64,000 nucleotides of DNA from contig NZ_CP050948.1 in the NCBI RefSeq assembly GCF_019443745.1, forward strand, positions 4,468,001 to 4,532,000, in the 5' to 3' direction. This stretch comes from Iamia sp. SCSIO 61187. GTDB lineage: Bacteria > Actinomycetota > Acidimicrobiia > Acidimicrobiales > Iamiaceae. A program made the translations under genes and the position numbers. The notes under the pieces are model-generated. The model was not told the DNA's origin. It ran no database searches and saw only the letters and a list, made by a program, of their open reading frames with translations. This document shows positions 17,087 through 25,226 of this stretch, piece after piece. Numbering within the stretch: the stretch's first letter is position 1; each line of letters starts with the position of its first letter.

Positions 17087-18988
17087 GTGACCACGCTCGA
17101 CAAGGCACCGCCGCCGGCCGACGACGGCGACGGGCCCGACGACGACGTCGCCTACCGCCCGCCGGCGGGCGAGACCCGCGGCATCGGCGGGGGCCGGATG
17201 GGTGCCATCGGCATGCCGGTCGAGAAGACCGAGGACTTCCGCGGCACCCTCCAGCGGCTGTCCGACCGCCTGCGCACCGAGCGGGGCAACGTGGTCGCCG
17301 TCGTGGTCCTCTCGGTGGTGAGCGTGGCCCTGATGTCGCTCGGGCCGCGCGTGCTGGGCCGGGGCACCAACGTCGTCGTCGACGGCATCCTCTCGGGGGC
17401 CGGCGTCGACTGGGACCGGCTGCGGGGCATCCTCCTGCTCGCCCTCGGCCTCTACCTCACCTCGGCGGCGATGACCTACCTCCAGGGCTACCTGCTGGCC
17501 GGCATCGTCCAGCGCTCGATGGAGCGGCTCCGCGACGACGTCGAGGACAAGATCAACCGGCTGCCCCTGGCGCACCTCGACAAGCAGTCGCGGGGCGACG
17601 TCCTCAGCCGGGTCACCAACGACATCGACAACCTGGCCCAGGGCCTCCAGCAGACGCTGAGCCAGATCCTCAACTCGTCGCTCCACATCGTCGGCGTCGT
17701 CATCATGATGTTCACCATCTCGTGGCCGCTGGCCCTGGTGGCGCTGGTGACGATCCCGGTGTCGCTGCGGCTGCTGAAGGCGATCACCAACCGCTCGAAG
17801 AAGCGCTTCATCGCCCAGTGGACCCACACCGGCGCCCTCAACGGCCAGGTCGAGGAGGCCTTCACCGGGCACACGCTGATGAAGGTCTACGGCCTGCGGG
17901 CCGCCACCGAGGAGCGCTTCGACGCCAAGAACCAGGAGCTGTTCGACGCCGCCGACGAGGCCCAGTTCCTGTCGGGCACGGTGCAGCCGGCGATGATGTT
18001 CCTCGGCAACCTGAACTACGTGATCATCGCCGTGCTCGGCGGTCTCCAGGTCTCGTCGGGCCGGATGTCGATCGGCGACATCCAGGCCTTCATCCAGTAC
18101 TCCCGGCAGTTCACCCAGCCCCTCACGCAGCTGGCCTCGATGGTGAGCGTGTTCCAGTCCAGCGTGGCCTCGGCCGAGCGGGTGTTCACCATGCTCGACT
18201 GGCCGGACCAGTCCCCGGACCCGGTCGACGCCACCGCACCGACCTCGGTGCGCGGGCGGGTGGAGTTCGACCACGTCCACTTCTCCTACGACCCCGACCG
18301 GCCGCTGATCCAGGACCTCTCGCTGGTGGCCGAGCCGGGCCAGACGGTCGCCATCGTCGGCCCCACCGGCGCGGGCAAGACCACGCTGGTGAACCTGATC
18401 ATGCGGTTCTACGAGCTCGACGAGGGCCAGATCCGCCTCGACGGCCAGGACATCGCCACCATGCGCCGGGCCGACCTGCGGGCCCAGATCGGCATGGTCC
18501 TCCAGGACACCTGGCTGTTCGAGGGCACCATCCGAGAGAACATCGCCTTCGGGAACCTGGAGGCGACCGACGACCAGATCCGGGAGGCGGCCCGGGCCAC
18601 CTACGTCGACCGCTTCGTCCACTCGATGCCCGAGGGCTACGACACCGTCCTCGACGACGAGGGCACCAGCGTGAGCGCGGGCGAGAAGCAGCTGCTCACC
18701 ATCGCCCGGGCGTTCCTCGCCGACCCCGCCATCTTGATCCTCGACGAGGCCACCAGCTCGGTCGACACCCGCACCGAGGTGCTGATCCAGGAGGCCATGT
18801 CGGCCCTGCGGACCAACCGGACCAGCTTCGTGATCGCCCACCGCCTGTCGACGATCCGCGACGCCGACACCATCCTCGTGATGGACGGCGGGCGCATCGC
18901 CGGGCAGGGCCACCACGACGACCTCCTCGCCCGGGGCGGCGCCTACGCCGACCTCTACAACGCCCAGTTCGCCGGTCACGCCACCTGA
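17087..18988 (+). CDS. ABC exporter half-transporter, catalytic subunit
   Basis: 633 residues with an N-terminal soluble stretch of about 60 residues, six membrane helices and an ATPase domain. Walker A GPTGAGKTTLVNLIMRFY, Walker B ILILDEATSSVDTRTEV with the catalytic glutamate, and a non-canonical signature VSAGEKQLLTIARAF. Together with the preceding protein, which has the canonical signature but lacks the glutamate, one ATP site is complete and the other degenerate, as in known heterodimers. The GTG start at 17087 follows the upstream stop by 64 bases, with a GGGG-type ribosome site. Confidence 0.9.
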   Translation: MTTLDKAPPPADDGDGPDDDVAYRPPAGETRGIGGGRMGAIGMPVEKTEDFRGTLQRLSDRLRTERGNVVAVVVLSVVSVALMSLGPRVLGRGTNVVVDGILSGAGVDWDRLRGILLLALGLYLTSAAMTYLQGYLLAGIVQRSMERLRDDVEDKINRLPLAHLDKQSRGDVLSRVTNDIDNLAQGLQQTLSQILNSSLHIVGVVIMMFTISWPLALVALVTIPVSLRLLKAITNRSKKRFIAQWTHTGALNGQVEEAFTGHTLMKVYGLRAATEERFDAKNQELFDAADEAQFLSGTVQPAMMFLGNLNYVIIAVLGGLQVSSGRMSIGDIQAFIQYSRQFTQPLTQLASMVSVFQSSVASAERVFTMLDWPDQSPDPVDATAPTSVRGRVEFDHVHFSYDPDRPLIQDLSLVAEPGQTVAIVGPTGAGKTTLVNLIMRFYELDEGQIRLDGQDIATMRRADLRAQIGMVLQDTWLFEGTIRENIAFGNLEATDDQIREAARATYVDRFVHSMPEGYDTVLDDEGTSVSAGEKQLLTIARAFLADPAILILDEATSSVDTRTEVLIQEAMSALRTNRTSFVIAHRLSTIRDADTILVMDGGRIAGQGHHDDLLARGGAYADLYNAQFAGHAT

Positions 18989-19031
18989 CCCGCGCCTTCG
19001 GCCCACTCGGCTCCGCCTCGCCGGGCGGGCG

Positions 19032-19078
19032 ACCTTTGTCCGGAAAACCCCCTCCTCGGCAGGGTTCCGGACAAAGGT
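19032..19078. repeat. 14-bp perfect inverted repeat, 47 bp overall
   Basis: ACCTTTGTCCGGAA (19032-19045) and TTCCGGACAAAGGT (19065-19078) are perfect reverse complements around a 19-base centre. It stands between the ABC exporter stop and a methyltransferase start. It could terminate the exporter operon. Its size is close to the 48-bp palindromes elsewhere in the window but its sequence is unrelated. Confidence 0.75.
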
Positions 19079-19084
19079 GGGGGG

Positions 19085-20233
19085 GTGGAGACGATGGCGG
19101 TGCCCCAGGGGACGTTCGCGCTCGAGCGGCCCGACGCCGGCGAGCGGTCGCCGCTGCGGGCGTGGGACGCGGCCGACGAGATGGTGCTGCGACACCTCGA
19201 CGCCGTCGGCGCGACCGGCGAGGTGGTGCTGGTCGGCGACGCCTGGGGGGCGCTGGCCTGCGCCCTGGCGCCGACCGGCCCGACCGTGGTGGTCGACTCC
19301 TACGTCGCCGGGCGGGCGATCGGGCACAACCTGGCCGCCCACGGCCTGCTCGCCTCCTCCGTGCGGGTGGTGACGCCGCTCGCCGACCTCCCCGAGCGGG
19401 TCGACGTGGCCGTGGTGAAGGTGCCCAAGACGACCGCTCTGCTCGAGCACGTGCTCCACCGCCTGGCGCCGTCGCTGCACGGGGGGTCGATCGTCGTCGG
19501 CGCCGGGATGGCCCGCCACGTGCACAGCTCGACCATCGACCTCTTCGAGCGCCTGGTCGGGCCGACCCGCACCTCGCGGGCCGAGAAGAAGGCCCGCCTC
19601 ATCCACGCCCAGGTCGCCGGGCGCGTCGTGGGTCCGAGCCCCTGGCCCCGCGAGGTCGTCGTCACCCCGCCCGGCGGCGAGCCGCTGACGGCGGTGGCCC
19701 ACGCCGGGGTCTTCTCGGCCGACCACCTCGACCCCGGGACGGCCCTGCTGCTGGCCCACCTGCCCGAGCCCGGCGTCCACCGCGCCGCCGTCGACCTGGG
19801 CTGCGGCACGGGCGTCGTGGGCACGGTGCTGGCCCGGCGCGACCCCGACCTGGAGGTCACCTTCGTCGACGACTCAACCCTGGCGGTGGCCTCGGCCCGG
19901 GCGACGTGGGCCGGAGCACTCGGCGACCGGACGGCACGGTTCACCGTCGGCGACGCCCTCGAGGACCTGGCCGACGGCGAGCCGGTGACCCCCGACCTCG
20001 TGGTGGTCAACCCGCCCTTCCACCGGGACCACACCGTCGGCGACGCCACCGCCTGGCGGATGTTCGCCCAGGCCCGTGCGGTCCTCGCCCCCGGCGGCGA
20101 GCTGCTCGTCGTGGGAAACCGGCACCTCGCCTACCACGCCAAGCTCAAGCGCCTCTTCGGGACCGCTGCGGTCGAGGTGGTCGGCAGCGACCCCGGCTTC
20201 GTCGTCCTGCGCGCCGCCACGTCGCCCCGCTGA
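19085..20233 (+). CDS. class I methyltransferase, RlmG/RsmC-like
   Basis: 382 residues with the two-domain layout of RlmG/RsmC rRNA guanine-N2 methyltransferases. The N-terminal half is a degenerate methyltransferase-like domain. The C-terminal half has the SAM-binding loop VDLGCGTGVVGTVLARRDPD (about residue 238), an acidic loop VTFVDDS, and the catalytic motif NPPFHRDH near residue 300, typical for N-methylation of guanine. It is probably an rRNA-modifying enzyme; which position is modified is not known. The start may be GTG 19085 or ATG 19094. Confidence 0.82.
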   Translation: METMAVPQGTFALERPDAGERSPLRAWDAADEMVLRHLDAVGATGEVVLVGDAWGALACALAPTGPTVVVDSYVAGRAIGHNLAAHGLLASSVRVVTPLADLPERVDVAVVKVPKTTALLEHVLHRLAPSLHGGSIVVGAGMARHVHSSTIDLFERLVGPTRTSRAEKKARLIHAQVAGRVVGPSPWPREVVVTPPGGEPLTAVAHAGVFSADHLDPGTALLLAHLPEPGVHRAAVDLGCGTGVVGTVLARRDPDLEVTFVDDSTLAVASARATWAGALGDRTARFTVGDALEDLADGEPVTPDLVVVNPPFHRDHTVGDATAWRMFAQARAVLAPGGELLVVGNRHLAYHAKLKRLFGTAAVEVVGSDPGFVVLRAATSPR

Positions 20234-20323
20234 GCCTCACCGACCCCCCGTCGCCCACCTGCGCCGCCGAGGGCGCCCGCCCCCGGTCGACGGCGGGGTA
20301 CGGTCCGGCGGAACATCGGGCTG

Positions 20324-21730
20324 GTGCAGATCGGGACGGACATGGGCGGCCTCGACCACGAGATCGCGACGAGCGCCGCCGACGCCCTGGCCGCCCTCGG
20401 GCGCACCGAGGACGTGGCCTTCGCCCCCGACGGGCGCCGCCTGGCCATCGCCGACTTCGGGCGCCACCTCCTCGTGGTCGTCGACGTCGCCGTGACGGCA
20501 GGGGATGCCGGCGTGGCACTCACCGTCGGTCGCGTGGTCGAGGTCACGGCCACCGGGCTCGACCAACCCCACGGGGTGGCCTGGCTCGACGACGCCACGC
20601 TGATCGTGGGGAACCGGGCCGGGGGTCTCGTCGTCCTCGACGCCCCTGCTCCCCCACCCGGCGCCGCCCGTCGGGTCGCGGCCGATCCCGTCACGATCAC
20701 CGGCGCCCTCGCGCCGCTCGACGGCCCCGGGTCCCTGGCGGTGCTCGTCGCTCCGGATGGCGCCCGCGAGCTCCTCGTGTGCGGCAACTGGGCGAACAGC
20801 ATCACCCGCCACCGGGTCACGGAAGGTCGCCCCGTGACGGTCACCGACGCCGAGGTCTGGCTCCGGCGCTTCCTCTCGCTGCCCGACGGCGTCGCCGTCA
20901 GCCCCGACGGCTGCTGGGTGGCGGTGAGCAACCACGAGGACCAGACCGTCCTGGTGTACGACCGCACCGAGGAGGCCTCACCCGACGAGCGCGCCCCGGT
21001 CGCCATGCTGCGCGGGACCCGCTACCCGCACGGGCTCCGCTTCACGGCGGACGGTGCGCACCTCCTGGTGGCCGACGCCGGCGCGCCCGTCGTCAACGTC
21101 TACCGCCGCGGGCCGGCGGGGTGGGCGGCGGCGAGCTACCCGACCGGTGTCCTGCGGGTGATGGACGACGCCACCTTCGCGTCCGGCCGCTCCCGCCCCG
21201 ACGAGGGTGGACCCAAGGGGCTCGACATCGACCCGTCCGGTCGGGTGCTGGTGGTGACGTGCGAGGGGAGGCCGTTGGCCGTGTTCGATCTGGCTGCCGT
21301 CCTCGCCGGCGCGCCGCCGATCGACCCGGCGACGCTGATCCCCTACGAGGTCGATGCTCTCGACCGCCTGGCCGCCGTCCGGGCGGCCCGGACCGAATCG
21401 GACCTGGCAGCCATGGCGGCCGAGAGCCGCGAGCACGACGCCCGCGCCGCCGCGGTCCGCGCCGAGGAGCACCTGCAGCACGTCCAGCAGGTCGCCGCCG
21501 CGTCCGACGCCAAGGCCCGCGAGGCCCTCCGGCGCGCCAGCGAGGCCGAGGAGCGGGCATGGAGGGCCGAGCTGGTGTCGGCCGACCTCGAGGCCCGTCT
21601 GACCGCGGCCGAGGCCGGCGTCGCCGGGGTCCACGCCACCCTGCCCGGGCGTCTGGCCCGTCGGGTGCTCCGGCGGGCGGCACACCTCGGCGCTCGCCTC
21701 GGCCGGAGCCGCACCGCCCCGACGCGGTGA
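20324..21730 (+). CDS. beta-propeller protein with C-terminal coiled coil
   Basis: 468 residues in two parts. Residues 20-340 consist of repeated beta-sheet blades of the lactonase/YncE kind (VAFAPDGRRLAIADFGRHLL, VAVSPDGCWVAVSNHEDQTV, LRFTADGAHLLVADAGAPVV, GLDIDPSGRVLVVTCEGRPL). Residues 350-440 are alanine- and glutamate-rich and should form a coiled coil; the end is very basic. There is no signal peptide. I recognise no specific function; the propeller plus coiled coil suggests a scaffold or a partner in glycan assembly. The start could also be ATG 20342. Confidence 0.72.
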   Translation: MQIGTDMGGLDHEIATSAADALAALGRTEDVAFAPDGRRLAIADFGRHLLVVVDVAVTAGDAGVALTVGRVVEVTATGLDQPHGVAWLDDATLIVGNRAGGLVVLDAPAPPPGAARRVAADPVTITGALAPLDGPGSLAVLVAPDGARELLVCGNWANSITRHRVTEGRPVTVTDAEVWLRRFLSLPDGVAVSPDGCWVAVSNHEDQTVLVYDRTEEASPDERAPVAMLRGTRYPHGLRFTADGAHLLVADAGAPVVNVYRRGPAGWAAASYPTGVLRVMDDATFASGRSRPDEGGPKGLDIDPSGRVLVVTCEGRPLAVFDLAAVLAGAPPIDPATLIPYEVDALDRLAAVRAARTESDLAAMAAESREHDARAAAVRAEEHLQHVQQVAAASDAKAREALRRASEAEERAWRAELVSADLEARLTAAEAGVAGVHATLPGRLARRVLRRAAHLGARLGRSRTAPTR

Positions 21731-21773
21731 TCAGCCGCCGGCTGGCCGCGGACCCCTTTTCACCCGGTCGGGC

Positions 21774-21995
21774 TCAGACCTGGCCGGGCTCGCCGCCCTC
21801 CTCCACCACGATGGCGTCGGAGCCACCGCCGTCGGGGTCGGCCCCGGGCGCCACGTCGGTCGGTCCGACGTCGCCGACGATGGTGGGGTCCTCGACCCCC
21901 ACGCCGGTGCCGCGCATGCGATCCACGAGACCGTCCGGCTCCTGATCGTCCTCGTCGTCGTCGCCGGCGGGTGGGAGAGGGGGTTGGTCGGTCAT
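21774..21995 (-). CDS. small acidic, disordered protein
   Basis: 73 residues rich in Asp, Gly and Pro (PPLPPAGDDDEDDQEPDGLV near the start, then repeated V-G-x-E/D-D-P-T motifs). I know no family for it. The frame is in the same direction as tsaD and starts 40 bases after its stop, so it may be the last gene of the t6A operon. The codon bias fits its neighbours, but a short, low-complexity ORF in such GC-rich DNA could be spurious. Confidence 0.45.
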   Translation of the reverse strand: MTDQPPLPPAGDDDEDDQEPDGLVDRMRGTGVGVEDPTIVGDVGPTDVAPGADPDGGGSDAIVVEEGGEPGQV

Positions 21996-22035
21996 GGGGG
22001 CGGCACTCGCCCGGGGACCGGGGCCGCACACGTCG

Positions 22036-23067
22036 TCAGAGGCCGAGGCCCGGGACCGCTCCGGTGTCGAGCGGGCTGGGACCGTCGGTGACGAGGCGGT
22101 GCCAGCCGGCGGCGGCGACCATCGCCGCGTTGTCCGTGCACATGGCGGGCGACGGCAGCGACACCCGCAGCCCGGCGGCCTCGCCCCGCTCGACGGCGAG
22201 GCGGCGCAGTCGCGAGTTGGCGGCGACCCCGCCACCGAGGCACAGGCCCTTGGCCCCCACCTGCTCGGCGGCCCGCAGGGCCTTGACCGTCAGCACGTCG
22301 ACCACCGCCGCCTGGAACGAGGCGGCGACGTCGACGGTGGCCACGTCGGGGTGGCGACGGACGTGGTTGATCACCGCCGTCTTGAGCCCCGAGAACGACA
22401 GGTCGAGCCCCTCGTCGAGCATGGCCCGGGGGAAGGCGATGGCCTCGGGGTCACCGTGCTCGGCGGCGGCGTCGATGGCCGGGCCGCCGGGGTAGGCGAG
22501 GCCGAGGTACCGGGCGACCTTGTCGAAGGCCTCGCCGGCGGCGTCGTCGAGCGTGCCGCCGAGCACCTCGTAGGAGCCCGGGGCGTCCATGGCCACCAGC
22601 AGGGTGTGCCCGCCCGACACGAGGAGGACGACGACCGGCAGCTCCACGTCGGGGTCGTCGAGGAGGGCGGCGTGGAGGTGGGCCTCGAGGTGGTTGACGG
22701 CGACGAAGGGGACGTCCCACACGAGGGCGAAGGCCTTGGCCGTGGCCACGCCCACCAGCAGGGCGCCGACGAGGCCGGGGCCGTAGGTCGCAGCGACGGC
22801 ACCGACCTCGTGGTCGGCCAGCCCCCCCTCGACCAGGGCCTCGGCGATGACGGGGGTGAGGAGCTCGACGTGGGCTCGGCTGGCGACCTCCGGCACCACG
22901 CCGCCGTAGCGGGCGTGGATGTCGACCTGGCTGGACACGACCGACGACTGCACCCGCCGACCCCCGACGACGACGGCGGCGGCCGTCTCGTCGCACGACG
23001 TCTCGATGCCGAGGACGGGCAGGGCGTCGAGGTCGACGGCGGCCGGGTCCCACCGCGTGCCGGTCAT
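22036..23067 (-). CDS. tsaD: tRNA N6-adenosine threonylcarbamoyltransferase TsaD
   Basis: 343 residues, the ASKHA-fold catalytic subunit that transfers threonylcarbamoyl to A37 of ANN-decoding tRNAs. LGIETSCDETAAAVV (phosphate 1), the metal-binding block HLEAHLHAA (H-x3-H) near residue 115, and VSGGHTLLV are all in place. The ATG at 23067 is the fourth link in a chain of ATGA overlaps (rimI, two micro-ORFs, tsaD). The Shine-Dalgarno GGAGG lies six bases upstream, inside the last codons of the preceding micro-ORF. It acts with TsaB and TsaE encoded upstream. Confidence 0.96.
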   Translation of the reverse strand: MTGTRWDPAAVDLDALPVLGIETSCDETAAAVVVGGRRVQSSVVSSQVDIHARYGGVVPEVASRAHVELLTPVIAEALVEGGLADHEVGAVAATYGPGLVGALLVGVATAKAFALVWDVPFVAVNHLEAHLHAALLDDPDVELPVVVLLVSGGHTLLVAMDAPGSYEVLGGTLDDAAGEAFDKVARYLGLAYPGGPAIDAAAEHGDPEAIAFPRAMLDEGLDLSFSGLKTAVINHVRRHPDVATVDVAASFQAAVVDVLTVKALRAAEQVGAKGLCLGGGVAANSRLRRLAVERGEAAGLRVSLPSPAMCTDNAAMVAAAGWHRLVTDGPSPLDTGAVPGLGL

Positions 23068-23138
23068 GCTTGCCCTCCAGCGCCCTCGACCCGACCCTCG
23101 TCCGACACCCACGTCCCGCTGCCGTCTCGGGCGCTCAT
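23064..23138 (-). CDS. 24-residue micro-ORF, copy 2
   Basis: ATG 23138 to TGA 23064, 24 codons beginning MSARDGSGTW and ending RVEGAGGQA. The sequence is identical, base for base, to the micro-ORF upstream of it. Its ATG overlaps the stop of copy 1 and its stop overlaps the ATG of tsaD (ATGA both times). The GGAGG for tsaD is formed by its Gly-Gly codons. Whether the peptide has a function or the ORF only passes ribosomes on to tsaD is open. Confidence 0.6.
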   Translation of the reverse strand: MSARDGSGTWVSDEGRVEGAGGQA

Positions 23139-23208
23139 GCTTGCCCTCCAGCGCCCTCGACCCGACCCTCGTCCGACACCCACGTCCCGCTGCCGTCTCG
23201 GGCGCTCA
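23067..23208. repeat. perfect 71-bp tandem duplication between rimI and tsaD
   Basis: Two identical 71-base units (23067-23137 and 23138-23208) with no mismatch; about 30 bases of the following rimI 3' end (from 23209) are similar to the start of the unit, as if the unit arose from the end of rimI. 71 equals 75 (24 codons and stop) minus the four-base overlap, so duplicating it preserves the whole chain of stop/start overlaps. Confidence 0.93.
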
Positions 23209-23209
23209 T
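23135..23209 (-). CDS. 24-residue micro-ORF, copy 1
   Basis: ATG 23209 to TGA 23135. Identical to the second copy. Its ATG overlaps the TGA of rimI, whose own last residues (RVEGAGGRA) differ from the micro-ORF end by one residue, pointing to an origin from the rimI 3' end. An upstream GGAGGG inside rimI's final codons serves as ribosome site. Confidence 0.6.
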   Translation of the reverse strand: MSARDGSGTWVSDEGRVEGAGGQA

Positions 23210-23823
23210 GCTCGCCCTCCCGCGCCCTCGACCCGTGCCCCGTCGCCGGAGCGCACGCCCTGGAGGACGCTCGGCGTCGGCAGCGCCGCCTCGATGCGGG
23301 CCAGGCGCTCGGCGTACTCCGGCGACCCGACGTCGATGGCCCACATGATCACGGCATCCTCCCGGTTGTCGACGTAGTACGCCCGGCGCACGCCGGCCGG
23401 CGCGAACCCGAACCGGCTGTAGAGGCTCTGGGCGCCACGGTTCGACGCCCGCACCTCGAGCGTCACCCTCTCGGCGCCGAAGGCCAGCGCGTCGCGCACC
23501 ACCACGAGCATCAGCCGGGTGGCGAGGCCCTGGCGCTGGTGGGCGGGGGCCACGGCGACGGTGGTGACGTGGGCGTCGCCGGCGAGGACCATCAGCCCGG
23601 CGTAGCCCACGACCTCGGTGCCCTGGCGGGCCACCACGTAGCTCCGGCCGTCGGTGGTCGAGAGCTCGCCCAGGTAGAGCCCGAGCGACCACGGTCGCGG
23701 GTAGACCTGGTGGTCGATGCGCAGCACCTGGCGCAGGTGGCGGCGGCGCATCGGGGTGATGACGACCGGCGATCCGGCGGCGGCGGAGCCGGGCCGGGGG
23801 TCGGGTCGGGTCGTCGCCGCCAT
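23206..23823 (-). CDS. rimI: GNAT N-acetyltransferase, RimI type
   Basis: 205 residues with the GNAT fold: entry segment RRRHLRQVLRIDHQVYPRPW, the strand GYAGLMVLAGDAHVTTVAVA, the acetyl-CoA loop HQRQGLATRLML, and NRGAQSLYSRFGFAPAGVRR. RimI acetylates the N-terminus of ribosomal protein S18 in E. coli and is often encoded with the t6A genes, as here between tsaB and tsaD. Its ATG and the tsaB stop share one base (TGATG). The C-terminal tail after residue 175 is longer than usual and has probably seeded the micro-ORF duplications that follow. Confidence 0.88.
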   Translation of the reverse strand: MAATTRPDPRPGSAAAGSPVVITPMRRRHLRQVLRIDHQVYPRPWSLGLYLGELSTTDGRSYVVARQGTEVVGYAGLMVLAGDAHVTTVAVAPAHQRQGLATRLMLVVVRDALAFGAERVTLEVRASNRGAQSLYSRFGFAPAGVRRAYYVDNREDAVIMWAIDVGSPEYAERLARIEAALPTPSVLQGVRSGDGARVEGAGGRA

Positions 23824-24545
23824 CAGCCCGACCCCGGCTGGGGCCCGGGGACGCCCTCGCGGGTGGCCCAGCTGATCTCGGCGTCGGGCTTGCGCAGGTA
23901 GGTGGGCGTCACGTCCCACGGCTGCACCCACTCCTCCCGCAGGGCGAGGTGGTGGGCCAGGAGGACGAGGTCGCGCGCCGACGGGCCCGCCAGCCCGTGG
24001 GTCACGACCTCGGCCTGGACCAGCGACCGGAACTCGTCCTGGTACCGGAGGGCGCCGTCGCCCACGAGGAGCAGGTCGCCGCGGTGGGCCTGGAGCTCGG
24101 CCCGCAGGTCGTCGGGCGTGCTCACCCGCGGCTCGGTGATGCGCTGCACACCGCCCGGGACCGTCCGGTAGAGGGCCGAGAACAGCTCGCCCCGACGGGC
24201 GTCGATCACGGCGGCGATGAGGCGGTCGGTGAACCGGGCCGGGAAGGCCAGGAGGTCGAGGCTGGAGATGGGGATGACGGGGACCCGCAGCGCCTGGGCC
24301 ACCGCCTTGGCCGTGGCCACGCCCACGCGCAGCCCCGTGAACAGGCCGGGCCCGATGTCGACGGCCACGGCCCCGATCTCGGCCAGCTCGACGCGGGCCT
24401 GGCGGCACACGAACTCGATCGACGGGGTGAGCGACTCGGCGTGGCGCCGGCTCCGCGACGAGTGGGCCGAGGCCAGCACCCCCTCGTGGCCGCCCACCGC
24501 GCACCCGACCTGGGCCGTCGCCGACTCGATGCCCAGGATCAGCAC
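23823..24545 (-). CDS. tsaB: t6A biosynthesis protein TsaB
   Basis: 240 residues of the ASKHA fold without catalytic ligands. It opens LILGIESATAQVGCAVGG and has the TsaB block IGPGLFTGLRVGVATAKAVA at about residue 68. TsaB is the dimerisation partner of TsaD and binds TsaE. The start GTG 24545 has GGAGGGG eight bases upstream; the gap to tsaE is 22 bases. Confidence 0.94.
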   Translation of the reverse strand: MLILGIESATAQVGCAVGGHEGVLASAHSSRSRRHAESLTPSIEFVCRQARVELAEIGAVAVDIGPGLFTGLRVGVATAKAVAQALRVPVIPISSLDLLAFPARFTDRLIAAVIDARRGELFSALYRTVPGGVQRITEPRVSTPDDLRAELQAHRGDLLLVGDGALRYQDEFRSLVQAEVVTHGLAGPSARDLVLLAHHLALREEWVQPWDVTPTYLRKPDAEISWATREGVPGPQPGSG

Positions 24546-24567
24546 GACGCCGTCCCCTCCGCGCTGG

Positions 24568-25071
24568 TCACGATGCGTCCTCCCACGGCTCCAGGGTGGC
24601 CCGCAGGCCGTCGGCGCGCGCCTTCCACCGCGGCCCGACGGGCCGCATCTCCCACCGGCGGACGTCGCCCGACGCCGGGTCGTCGTCGAGGGGGGCGAAG
24701 GTGATCCGGATCTCGAGGTAGTCGGCCGGGAGCACCGGCACCACCGCGTCCCCCCACTCGATGACGACCACGGCGCCGTCGTCGACCATCTCGGCCAACC
24801 CGACGTCGAGGGCCTCGTGCAGGTGCTCGAGCCGGTACACGTCGAGGTGGTGCACCCGGACCCGCCCCCCCTCGTAGGTGTGGGCGATGGTGAAGGTCGG
24901 GCTGGTGATGCGCTCGTCGATGCCGAGGGCGGCGCCCAGGCCCTGCACGAAGGCCGTCTTGCCGGCGCCCATCTCCCCGGTGAGGAGCACGACGTCGCCG
25001 GGCCGCACGAGGGCGGCCAGGGCACCAGCGAGGGCGCGGGTGTCGTCGACGGAGGTGGTGCGGGCCAGCAC
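24568..25071 (-). CDS. tsaE: t6A biosynthesis ATPase TsaE
   Basis: 167 residues. P-loop LLTGEMGAGKTAFVQGLGAA (about residues 29-48), the switch region SPTFTIAHTYEGG, and HHLDVYRLEHLHEALDVGL with the conserved acidic residues, then VVVIEWGDAVVPVLP. It drives the TsaBD complex through ATP hydrolysis. This is the first gene of the operon tsaE-tsaB-rimI-micro-ORFs-tsaD. The GTG start at 25071 is not preceded by a good Shine-Dalgarno sequence. Confidence 0.95.
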   Translation of the reverse strand: MLARTTSVDDTRALAGALAALVRPGDVVLLTGEMGAGKTAFVQGLGAALGIDERITSPTFTIAHTYEGGRVRVHHLDVYRLEHLHEALDVGLAEMVDDGAVVVIEWGDAVVPVLPADYLEIRITFAPLDDDPASGDVRRWEMRPVGPRWKARADGLRATLEPWEDAS

Positions 25072-25226
25072 GGTCCAGGAGAGGGACGAGGGACGGGGAG
25101 CCCGCCGAGCGTATCGCCGGGCCCTGGTGGCAGCGGCCCCGGGGGTCGCCGCCCCCCGGAGCGTCGCGCCGACCCGGACCCGCCGCCGTCAGGAGGACGA
25201 CAGGCACGGGCGTCGAACAGGCCGCC

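Noticed and set aside
17053-21945. 1630-residue plus-strand frame
   Set aside because: Arg/Gly/Pro-rich shadow of the ABC exporter, methyltransferase and propeller genes, caused by high GC.
23067-23208. CRISPR-like direct repeats
   Set aside because: Two adjacent perfect copies with no spacer between them, translated as micro-ORFs; no cas genes.
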